Below are positions 49,801 to 57,200 of a DNA stretch of 64,000 bases, one piece after another (within the stretch, counting starts at the first letter, position 1; the number at the start of each line of letters is the position of its first letter). Source of the DNA: Trochalopteron elliotii (Eukaryota; Chordata; Aves; Passeriformes; Leiothrichidae). The notes beneath the pieces are model-generated. The model saw nothing but the letters and a program-made list of their open reading frames with translations, searched no databases and was not told the DNA's origin. The translations under genes were made by a program, and so were the position numbers. The stretch is from the NCBI GenBank assembly GCA_024734555.1, contig JANPWX010000119.1:677374-741373 (forward strand). The letters are read 5' to 3'.

Positions 49801-52800
49801 CCTGCCCTGCCCTGCGTGTCAGTGGGCTCACAATCAGCCCTGTGAAGAGCAGTATTGCAGGTGTTTTGGTGAGGGAAAAAGCAGGACAAAGAATATGCTG
49901 CATGGTAAAATGACACATCCATCAGATCTAGCTGAAAAATATCCCATTTGTCTGAAACCATTGTTTCAAAGACTGAGAACACACTGTCATGATAGTAACA
50001 ACTCCTGGCCTATGAAATGTTATATAAATACCATTTTACATCTTTGGTAATGGGACATAATGTTAAAAATGCTGCCCTTGACTTTCTTGAAGTATCTGCT
50101 TTTCCTTAAGCAGATCCCATTGAAATAATGGCAAATCCATTCCATAGCCAGAAATGGACCCAGACATAGGAAGTTCCTTCTTGAATGAAGGGGTTGACTG
50201 AGGCCAGCATTTTTGTCCACTTTTTATAAACAAGGAAAAGGAGCTATTGGTGCTAAAGGAATATTGTTTGTTTAAATTAAGACTGTTCCTGCCCTGAGGT
50301 TATCCTACCAGTGTTTAAATTATTAGAATTAGGTTTTCCTGTTTTCCCCTTTTTTTTTTTCCTGTAGCTGTAGGACAAGGGTAGCAGGGAAAGTGTCTGC
50401 ATGAATACCATTGCCAGATGTGCAAGTAAACAAGTGGAAAAATACTTATTTTTTTGTAACTGTATTCCCTGAGCTGATACTTACAGCAGTTGTAGGGACA
50501 ATTCACTCAAAAAGGCATTTATGTGTTTCCTCCTGAACACCTCCCCCACTGCAATCCCCCTGCATGGGCCTAATGCTTAACAGGGAACAGTTCCTGTGGG
50601 TTTGGTTGGTGAGGGCACCTTTGTGCTTGAGTGCACCCAGAGGCTCTGGCTGACCAGGGAGCTGCTGCTGAGCCCTTTGCTGGACTGGTGCTGGTGTTCC
50701 TGTACTCCCCAAAGGCCATTAACCTGTCACAGGCCACGGAGCTGCCACTGGGACAGGCCATGGATCTGCCACTGGGACAGCTCCTGGATCTGCCTCTGGG
50801 ACAGGTCATGGATCTGCCACTCGGACAGGTCATGGAGCTGCCTCTGGGACAGGTCATGGATCTGCCTCTGGGACAGATCATGGATCTGCCTCTGGGACAG
50901 ATCATGGATCTGCCACTGGGACAGGCCATGGATCTGCCTCTGGGACAGGCCATGGATCTGCCTCTGGGACAGGTCATGGAGCTGTCACTGCCACAGGCCA
51001 TGGATCTGCCACTGAGACAGGCCACGGAGCTGCCTCTGGGACAGGCCATGGATCTGCCACTGGGACAGGTCATGGATCTGCCTCTCGGACAGGCCACAGA
51101 GCTGCCTCTGGGACAGGTCCTGGAGCTGCCTCTGGGACAGGCCATGGAGCTGTCACTGCCACAGGTCATGGATCTGCCACTGAGACAGGCCACGGAGCTG
51201 CCTCTGGGACAGGTCATGGATCTGCCTCTGGGACAGGCCATGGAGCTGCCTCTGGGACTCCAGAGCAGAGACAGACACCAGCAGCAGATAAATTCCCCCT
51301 TCACCTTCTTCTCCAGAAGCTTCTAGATCTGAGCCCTGAGCCTCACCCTGCACTCAGCCCTCATTTGTGTCCCAGCATGTCCCACAGAGCAGCCAGGTAG
51401 TGTGTTACCAATGCCAACACCAGGATGGACACTACCTTTCTTTTCCCCTGTAAAGGGCACGAAGTCTTCTCTGTCCTTGTGCTCCAGGGCTTGCTTCTCC
51501 AGGTAGGAGAGCAGGCGCTCCCTGTCGAAGGGGCCCGTGGCAGGTTTGGTGGTCTGGTCCTTCTGCCGAAATCCCGCCGGAAGCAGGGCGTTCTGTGAGA
51601 GAGAGAGGGAATTCTGTGAGACAGGGACAGGGAATTCTGTGAGAGAGAGAGGGAATTCTGTGAGAGAGAGGGATAGGGTGTTCTGTGAGAGAGAGAGAGG
51701 GAATTCTGTAAGAGAGAGGGACAGGGAATTCTGTGAGAGAGAGAGGGACAGGGCATTCTGTGAGAGAGAGAGAGGGAATTCTGTGAGAGAGAGGGATAGG
51801 GTGTTCTGTGAGAGAGAGGGACAGGGCGTTCTGTGAGAGAGAGGGACAGGGCGTTCTGTGAGAGAGAGAGGGACAGGGCATTCTGTGAGAAAGGGACAGG
51901 GCTGAGACAGGGACAGGGCATTCTGTGAGAGAGAGAGAGGGAATTCTGTGAGAGAGAGGGACAGGGAATTCTGTGAGAGAGAGAGGGACAGGGTGTTCTG
52001 TGAGAGAGAGACAGGGAATTCTGAGAGAGACAGGGACAGGGCATTCTGTGAGAGAGAGAGGGACAGGGAATTTTGTGAGAGAGAGAGAGACAGGGTGTTC
52101 TGTGAGAGAGAGGGACAGGGCATTCTGTGAGAGAGGGACAGGGCTGAGAGAGGAACAGGGAATTCTGTGAGAGAGAGACGGAATTGTGTGAGAGAGAGGG
52201 ACAGGGCACTCTGTGAGAGAGAGAGAGGGACAGGGCATTCTGTGAGAGAGAGAGAGGGACAGGGCATTCTGTGAGAGAGAGGGACAGGGAATTCTGTGAG
52301 AGAGAGAGAGGGACAGGGCATTCTGTGAGAGGGGTGTGCAAAGGAGAGGAGGCAGCTTCACACAGTGCTCCAAATCTCATCTCAGTGTTGTTGGTTTTTA
52401 AGTGAAATCATTCTTTGCACAATGCTCTTGGGTAACAGCAGTAACACACAGTACCTAAATGTAACCACAAAACCCAGTATAGCATTCAGTCTTTTTGAAT
52501 ACTACCCATTAATATTTGTATTAACCATATTCAGAGTCAGAGCACCAAAGAACTAAGTAAGGTCAGAGTCCTTTGTTACACATATTATAATCAGAGTTTG
52601 CAGTCCAGGTATATAGACCAGGATATGTTTTCTGAATATTTCCTTTACTCTTTTTCCTCACCATTTTTCTGTCACCAAAAAAAATTCCTTTCATTCTAAA
52701 GCAGATGTCTCTCAGACTTCAGAAATGAATGGCATGCACCAAATGATGGTGAATATAAGGTAGACTTCAGCTATTCAGAGTATGAGGAAGCCAGCAGATA

Positions 52801-54148
52801 ATTCCCACTCTCAACATGTAGCTGTGGAATCCTGTGATTTCATCTGCATCCTGTAACACAGGAACATGCATAAGGCCCCCATGTTCCAGTCCAGGAAATC
52901 CCAGAAAAAAATACAGGTAGGTGGACCTTGCAGTGCACGTGCAGTAAAGCCAACATGTTAAAGGTGCCTCAGAGTACTTCAGAAGCATTTCCTCACTGGC
53001 CAGAACATGCAAGTAAATCTGATCCATGGCAAACACCCTGGAAATTCTGAGCAATCCACTGAATTCAAGTCACCAATCATTTTATCTGTGCATGCACAAG
53101 TGTGCCCGGAGTGCTCCAAATCCACTGCACATATGTAGCAGTGACTACAAATGCACCATGGCCTGATTTATTTGGTTGGTTGGTGTTGCTTCTTAATGGT
53201 TTTCTATGTCTCCATTTGAGATGCCAGATACTTGAAAACACCAGAAAATGTAGAAGTGGTAGTAGTGTGGGAAGTGGCAACATGGAGGGAGAGAACAGTA
53301 AAGCTCCTCTTAATTTCCAGGCAAATTGGTGCTATAAAACTAGAAGCTATAAATCTATTGTGTTTCTCTAAATTCATTTTGCCTCCAGACAGAACATTTT
53401 ATCTGCCAGTTTTCAAACTCCTACATCAGTCTGAATATTTTTGGGTAGGTAGAGACCCAATTCCCTGCACACTTGTGGCTGTAACCTCATTATTGTAGGA
53501 TCAAGTGGTTCTCAGACCAGAGATCTTTAAATTCTTTGTGAAAATGTCTTCAAATATTCCAACAATTCTTGCTCTCTGGAAAATGACAGTTGTGTAGTTG
53601 AATCCTACTTTTCTTGATCATGCCCAAATATGTTCTCTTCAGCTAAAAATACATGTGCTGAACTACATGGTCAACAGATTTCAGAAGTTCAAACGACCTG
53701 ATCTCCATAAACATAGGTTATGTTTGTTTATTGCTGTGCTCAGAAATAGCAGCCATGAAAAGCTTCTCATTGTGTTGCAGTGTGTCAACATGATTGCAGA
53801 TTCAGATTGCAGACAAGCTCATGTCTAAATAGACACGGGACAGACCAAGAGCACAGTGACTTTTAGAAAAGTAGCACATCACAGCAGGAATACAACCAAA
53901 ATATCTGTAGCTGAGCTGCTTATACCTTAGAGTACACTGTCCCTACAGTAACAGAACACAAATTAAAAATGCTGCAGCGTGTGGCACTTCTAACAGGCAG
54001 CATTGCCATTATCATCACTAACCTCAGGATCAAGGTCATCCAGAACATGCTCTAGCTGCTTCAGTTCATCCTCTGAGAGCTTGCTGAGTATCTCATCTTC
54101 ATTGATATTCTTGTACTTCTCCAGCTCCTTCCTGAAGGGCAGAGACAT
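31841..54148 (-). CDS. TMOD2: TMOD2 complete coding region (9 coding exons)
   Basis: Tropomodulin-2 caps the slow-growing (pointed) ends of actin filaments, with tropomyosin, mainly in neurons. Nine minus-strand coding exons with GT-AG borders join without a phase error into 351 codons plus TAG, equal to the length I recall for mammalian TMOD2. The N-terminal half (about residues 1-165) holds the tropomyosin-binding helices, starting [19 protein letters not shown], and the first actin-binding segment. The C-terminal half (about 166-351) is the leucine-rich-repeat actin-binding domain, containing [42 protein letters not shown] and [15 protein letters not shown]. Choice of TMOD2 over TMOD1, 3 and 4 rests on [18 protein letters not shown] and [17 protein letters not shown]. 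Two places recall TMOD1 or TMOD3 instead: NALLPAGF at 43-50 and the end VEGERQ. No break is visible. Confidence 0.96.
31876..33958 (-). other. TMOD2: TMOD2 last intron
   Basis: About 2.1 kb between the GTAAGA donor at 33958 and the CTCTGCAG acceptor at 31876. No exon is seen. It contains two neighbouring palindromes at 32464-32491. Confidence 0.85.
32464..32491. repeat. two adjoining palindromes
   Basis: CTGACTATC-T-GATAGTCAG (9-bp perfect arms around one base) runs directly into GTTAATTAAC, a perfect 10-bp palindrome sharing one base. The second is a HNF1-like half-palindrome by shape. No function is shown. Confidence 0.9.
33959..34103 (-). CDS. TMOD2: TMOD2 coding exon, residues 293-341
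   Basis: Begins at a CCAACAG acceptor with [19 protein letters not shown] and ends KNNDL plus the first base of valine 341, then GTAAGA. It carries the C-terminal part of the leucine-rich-repeat domain and the final helix with [15 protein letters not shown], which contributes to the second actin-binding site. The polypyrimidine tract before this exon is weak. Confidence 0.95.
34214..34230 (+). repeat. (T)17 run in TMOD2 intron
   Basis: A homopolymer of 17 T on the plus strand (A in the transcript) in the 314-bp intron between the last two large coding exons. Confidence 0.95.
34418..34561 (-). CDS. TMOD2: TMOD2 coding exon, residues 245-292
   Basis: A 144-bp phase-0 exon from [19 protein letters not shown] to LTEIKIDNQ, ending at a GTAAAG donor. 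It covers leucine-rich repeats of the C-terminal actin-capping domain, with the [20 protein letters not shown] pattern shared by all tropomodulins. Confidence 0.95.
34834..34941 (-). CDS. TMOD2: TMOD2 coding exon, residues 209-244
   Basis: A 108-bp phase-0 exon from [20 protein letters not shown] to [13 protein letters not shown], closed by a consensus GTAAGT donor. It encodes one leucine-rich-repeat module. The neighbouring exon lies only 272 bp away, so the two are tightly clustered. Confidence 0.95.
34942..35562 (-). other. TMOD2: TMOD2 intron between residue 208 and 209
   Basis: A 621-bp phase-0 intron with GTAGAT donor and CTTACCCTAG acceptor. No further feature recognised. Confidence 0.9.
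35563..35693 (-). CDS. TMOD2: TMOD2 coding exon, residues 165-208
   Basis: After a TTGTGTTGCAG acceptor the exon completes asparagine 165 and encodes [19 protein letters not shown], then [20 protein letters not shown] up to NNIK, with a GTAGAT donor. It opens the leucine-rich-repeat domain. VVKGEKVKP is one of the TMOD2-type signatures used for the assignment. Confidence 0.95.
35694..38345 (-). other. TMOD2: TMOD2 intron between residues 164 and 165
   Basis: About 2.65 kb, with GTAAGC donor. AT-rich, no exon, no repeat of note. Confidence 0.85.
38346..38432 (-). CDS. TMOD2: TMOD2 coding exon, residues 136-165
   Basis: An 87-bp exon after an ACACATTTCAG acceptor. It encodes [20 protein letters not shown] and then KDGKGIVR, ending in the first base of asparagine 165. 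This hinge between the N-terminal half and the leucine-rich-repeat domain is the most variable region among tropomodulins, and its NNPKFDE text identifies TMOD2. Confidence 0.94.
38433..39486 (-). other. TMOD2: TMOD2 intron between residues 135 and 136
   Basis: About 1.05 kb; carries an old CR1 remnant at 38655-38840. The donor GTCAGA is less than consensus. Confidence 0.85.
38655..38840 (-). mobile_element. old CR1 LINE fragment in TMOD2 intron
   Basis: Reverse-oriented CR1-like text: 'gtgccagctggaaggaacca', 'gtcatcttgtccagcctctc', 'acacccagggatggaaatcc', 'cacaacctctttgggtgaat'. It is more diverged than the copies at 9025 and 26075. Because it is intronic and on the same strand as the gene, it is transcribed in sense with TMOD2. 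Confidence 0.75.
39487..39609 (-). CDS. TMOD2: TMOD2 coding exon, residues 95-136
   Basis: A 123-bp exon, phase 1 on both sides, following a weak TCTTACTTAG-like acceptor. It completes glycine 95 and encodes [20 protein letters not shown], then [20 protein letters not shown]. The segment includes the second tropomyosin-binding helix of the family (about residues 109-144). Confidence 0.95.
40461..40480. repeat. 8-bp inverted repeat
   Basis: TGTAGCAC, loop CCAA, GTGCTACA: perfect 8-bp arms. It lies 220 bp from the stronger hairpin at 40701. Confidence 0.9.
40701..40729. repeat. perfect 13-bp hairpin with 3-base loop
   Basis: TAGATGTAATGCT, loop TGA, AGCATTACATCTA. The arms are complementary at all 13 positions. 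It is too short for a standard microRNA precursor and flanking bases do not extend the stem. Confidence 0.95.
42888..42964 (+). repeat. AT-rich dyad followed by (TTGG)n
   Basis: Alternating AAATATAAATAT units form a nearly self-complementary stretch with AAATATTTATATTTT. This is followed directly by about 8.5 units of TTGG (42931-42964) and a T8 run. Confidence 0.95.
45040..45345 (+). repeat. pyrimidine-rich tract
   Basis: About 300 bp of the plus strand is strongly biased to C and T (purine-rich in the TMOD2 transcript), including 'cttttttttt'-like and 'cccttccttacccctgctct' parts. The bias keeps reading frames open on the plus strand but no protein is recognisable. Confidence 0.7.
45682..45699 (+). 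repeat. (A)18 run
   Basis: A homopolymer of 18 A. No CR1 or processed pseudogene body is recognisable directly upstream, so I do not read it as a retrocopy tail. Confidence 0.9.
50733..51260 (+). repeat. 24-bp minisatellite, 22 units, in TMOD2 intron
   Basis: Exactly 22 tandem 24-bp units resembling GCCATGGATCTGCCTCTGGG + ACAG fill 528 bp with no indel. A partial unit precedes them at 50715-50732. Because 24 is a multiple of three and the unit lacks stops, the plus strand reads as an octapeptide repeat (AMDLPLGQ, with variants [24 protein letters not shown]). This open frame (50631-51326) has no start context, splice partner or known homologue that I recognise, and is antisense to TMOD2, so I call it repeat, not gene. 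Units 11-13 and 18-20 share the same variant series, which shows a seven-unit (168-bp) higher-order period. Confidence 0.97.
51436..51592 (-). CDS. TMOD2: TMOD2 coding exon 3 (residues 43-95), between two minisatellites
   Basis: This 157-bp exon encodes [20 protein letters not shown], then [20 protein letters not shown] and [12 protein letters not shown], plus the first base of glycine 95. It contains the first actin-binding region of the tropomodulin family. The acceptor is CTCTCACAG|AAC and the donor GGTAGTG is weak. The acceptor and the first nine coding bases are part of a minisatellite: bases 51584-51610 are identical over 27 positions to an internal unit at 51847-51873. Despite this, the protein text is intact and conserved. 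Confidence 0.96.
51584..52331 (-). repeat. splice-acceptor-like minisatellite, about 29 units, before TMOD2 exon 3
   Basis: The intron side of exon 3 consists of roughly 29 imperfect units of about 20-30 bp. In the transcribed strand each unit reads CCCTGTCCCTCTCTCTCACA + GAAT, so nearly every unit contains a CU-rich tract followed by CACAG and AA. Units vary in the number of CT dinucleotides and in the presence of the CCCTGT part. Variants of the bases after CACAG are AATTCCC, AATGCCC, AACGCCC and AACACCC; the exon itself begins AACGCCC. No stop occurs in any of the three minus frames through the array. Confidence 0.97.
52332..54022 (-). other. TMOD2: TMOD2 intron 2, unique part
   Basis: The remaining 1.7 kb of the 2.4-kb intron between residues 42 and 43. 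AT-rich with GTTAGT donor at 54022; no other exon seen. Confidence 0.85.
54023..54148 (-). CDS. TMOD2: TMOD2 first coding exon (residues 1-42)
   Basis: The exon encodes [20 protein letters not shown], then [20 protein letters not shown] and PE, the first tropomyosin-binding helix of tropomodulins, and closes at a GTTAGT donor in phase 0. The start is supported by an in-frame TGA about 60 bases upstream with no ATG between, and by family length. The start context is GGAGCCATGT (G at -3). The exon probably extends 5' to an acceptor near 54230 (TTGTTGGCAG). Confidence 0.96.
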
Positions 54149-54210
54149 GGCTCCTGCTGCACTGCTCCACTGCTGCTGCTGCTGCTGCTGCTGCTCAGGA
54201 TTTCAACCAT
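54061..54210 (-). other. upstream ORF overlapping the TMOD2 start
   Basis: An ATG at 54210 (context CTGGATGG) opens a 49-codon frame that reads the CAG run as AGC, giving nine serines, then passes the TMOD2 start codon in another frame and stops at 54061. If the transcript begins upstream of 54210, ribosomes that use this ATG cannot use the TMOD2 start without reinitiation backwards, so it should lower TMOD2 output. Peptide function is not suggested. Confidence 0.5.
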
Positions 54211-54229
54211 CCAGGGGCACTGAGCTCCT
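54149..54229 (-). other. TMOD2: TMOD2 5' UTR part of exon 2 (inferred)
   Basis: Upstream of the start codon there is no usable polypyrimidine tract until TTTATTGTTGGCAG ending at 54230, which I take as the acceptor. The enclosed 81 bases hold a (CAG)8 run and an upstream ATG. A different acceptor inside the CAG run cannot be excluded. Confidence 0.5.
54170..54195 (+). repeat. (CTG)8 / (CAG)8 triplet run
   Basis: Eight perfect CTG triplets on the plus strand (CAG in the TMOD2 transcript) end 21 bases before the TMOD2 start codon. They lie in the inferred 5' UTR and inside the overlapping upstream ORF. Confidence 0.97.
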
Positions 54230-57200
54230 CTGCCAACAATAAAGCATTGTGAGCATCTCCTTTTAGCTGAGAGTCCTGGAAAGCCCACGTGCTGAGGGTC
54301 ACATTGACACTTATTAATGAAAACAAAGCAGTAAGATGTCCTGGCACAGCACAGGGGGTGTGGGATGTCCCAGGCAGCAGAAGCCAAGGAATGGCAAGGA
54401 CGGGTTCAGAATACTCAGGGGCAGCAGCAAACAGCAGCTTCCAGACATAGATAAGGGAAATATTAGCAACTTTTCCTTTTTCATAGAAATATAGCTGGTT
54501 TGTTTCATTTGCCAGGAAACAGTATCTGTTTGCTCTTTTGGCCAGAAGCAAAGGAAAGTGGTAGAGTCACAGACAACAGTCCAACACTGACAAACAAAAA
54601 CCAAAATGTTATGCCTTGAAGTATTCTATCTTATCCCAGCTTTGCTGGTGGCCAAAAGCTAACCCACATCATCTTGGCTGACTTTTTTTGGCACATTCTG
54701 GTTACCTAAGCATCTTTCAACTACACTGGTAGTTAGTCTTATTTCAACATGTTTGGATACAAATGACAGCACTTATCATCAAAATTCTTGGAGTGAGGAG
54801 ATGCTAGTTATAGCTCAAAATATTATCTGTAATTGTCTGCTACATGGGGGACCTGCAAAAGTTCAACACAGTCATGAAAAAAATATGGACTTAGTATTTC
54901 ACAAACTCTTTTAGTTTTAAAATTTGAATGTGATTCCTTGTTAGATGATCCCAACTGACCAGGAACAAGAAGATCTCATTTGCATGACCACAACAGTCAC
55001 TGTCATATTATCTGTCATATGACAATATGACAAAGGACTCTCTGTCTTTACTCGCTCTTTTTTTTTTCTTGTCCAGAGCAAATTCTAGAACCAGAATCAG
55101 CCTGCAAAGGGGCTGAGTGAAAGAGAATTAACTTCTGATCAGAAACAGCCTTAACTGGGGACTTTCAGTGTGCTCCAGGCCCTCCCAGGTGTGCCCAGGA
55201 TCCCACAGCAGCACCAGCACTCTCCAAATGACACAGTTAGCTGGGCACTTTCACAGCTGAGTTTTTGCATTCACAAATTTCAGAGTTATGGTTGATAGGG
55301 AAATCAGCCAACTGGCACCTACCACTGACTTATGCATCAACCCCAAACCTAATTTCCTTTGGCCAGGTTTTTAGTTGTCATAAGCTGATAAAATCCATGT
55401 GGGTTCTGTTGCTTGTCATATGAGCTGGAAGCCTGATTTTTGTTTTCTCTTTTATTCCAAATCCAAATGAAAAGATTTCATTCACTTATAAGTTTCATTA
55501 TTTCAATACTTAATATTAAAACACATCTCATTTTTCTATTTATCAAAAAGACTAGAAATCAGCAAGCTATTGAAAGAGAAGGGAATAATCAGTGGATTTA
55601 CAAACTTGAAATATCTGGAATTCTATGACTACTGCAAGGCACATTAAGCCTTGAGATGAAACACTTAAAATATCCTATTCCAAGAAAAATCATTATTTTG
55701 CCTACACACTTTCTTTTTTTCCTTATTCCTGCTCTGTTTGTGGCTGCTGTTTTCCTAGCACAACATCATCATCAAGCCATTCCAAATGTCAGGACAGAAT
55801 TCAACCATTCTTTAAATGGAGAGTTTGTTTTAGGGAGGTTGTCAACATCTGATGTTTCACAAAGTTACAACTGTTGTGAAATTTTCTTATAATACCAAAA
55901 TTTCATCATATGCAATGAGCATGGGGGATATTTTGGCCAAAAACAGCCCAAAAGAGCCAATGTTTTTGTGTACTTTGTGATTAAGAAGAACACTAGTTTG
56001 ATATGTGTTTAATCCATGCAATTTTTAATCAGAATTACTTGTTAAATAATGAAAGCATTTTATTTAAAAATATATAAAGTCAAAGTACATTTAAAAGTAT
56101 ATTTGTTTAAACTGTAAAACCAAACTGAGCTGCACTACAACATTCTGCACTAAGGCATCAGGTGCCTTCCCTAAGTTCCTTTGGATAAACCCATTACAAA
56201 CATAACATTTCAGCTAGCAGTCATTAACTGAGCTAAAAAATTTCTTTGAGGGGATTACAGCTGTTTAAAACTATTTAAGTTCAAATGGTTATTTTATTAG
56301 AGTTTAATCACATCCCTGGAAAAGACAGAAATGCAATCCCAAGGTTAGGGTAATTAAATATTGTAGGGAAAAGCAACTTGTAAGAGTCCAGGAGAGTTTC
56401 CCAGGCTGAGGGTCAGTTGTGCAGGACACCTGGCAGCAGGACCTCTGCCTTGGATGTGCAGCACTGCAGGATTACAACAAGGAATTGTGTCACTGGGATC
56501 AGCAAGGCCATGGATCTGAGAGCTTCTGTGAGCTCTGCAAAGCTGAGCCCAGGTGTTGGGGGAGGCACTGCAGGGTATGATATGACTGTGTGCACCAGAC
56601 ACCCCCAAATTCTTTGTGAATTGCCCACGTGCTCAGCCATAAAGGGAAGGTGTGCCAGGGGACACTTTGAACAGGTGACAGCTCTCAATATTGTGACTTC
56701 TAATTACTAAGAAGAGAAGGTGTTTGACCATGTCCAGCAGGGATAATTACCCCAAAGGGAAATTGAAACCCAGGTATTACAGATGTATCAGCCTAACTTC
56801 TCTCATGGCATGAAGTAATGTTGAATAATCCTTATTAGATTGATAGTGCATGGAAGAGCCTGGAATCAGGCTTTTCTTGCCTGCACACATTTGCAACAGA
56901 AATTCCCTTGATATTTTCCCTTTCACAACAGAATCCTACTCTTTTGTGACTGAACAAAAGCAGAAGACAGTGCTTAGGGCATTTCTTTGTCTACAATCCC
57001 TGAAAGCAGTAAAGCTTTTCTGGAGCTTTCACTCAGCTGCACAGGCTGCTGCAGGCTGGGCTGGAACACCCATTGCTCACCTCCTGGGTTTATACTGCCT
57101 GTCGACCTTTCACCAGAGTCACAGTATCAGAAATCAAGGGAACAGGTCCAACAATTCAGTATCAGTCAGACAGGGAAGGAAATGCTGAACTCTTGATTCA

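Larger units (their letters stand above)
39610..50732 (-). other. TMOD2: large TMOD2 intron (distal part)
   Basis: About 11 kb of the 11.8-kb intron between residues 94 and 95. I see no exon on either strand. It contains perfect hairpins at 40461-40480 and 40701-40729, an AT-palindrome plus (TTGG)n microsatellite at 42888-42964, a long pyrimidine-rich tract at about 45040-45345, and an A18 run at 45682-45699. Confidence 0.75.

Noticed and set aside
50631..51326. A 231-codon plus-strand frame of octapeptide repeats as a new repeat protein gene
   Set aside because: The frame stays open because the 24-bp unit lacks stops and is a multiple of three; other frames are open as well. No promoter, splice partner or non-repeat domain is seen, and it lies antisense in an intron.
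51323..52380. Three minus-strand frames of 313-339 codons rich in Ser, Leu and Pro as protein genes
   Set aside because: They are the acceptor-like minisatellite read in three frames, running into TMOD2 exon 3. Only the exon part is supported as coding.
53996..54229. The (CAG)8 run as a coding poly-glutamine extension of TMOD2
   Set aside because: In the TMOD2 frame a TGA lies just upstream of the run and no in-frame ATG lies between, so the run is untranslated in that frame.
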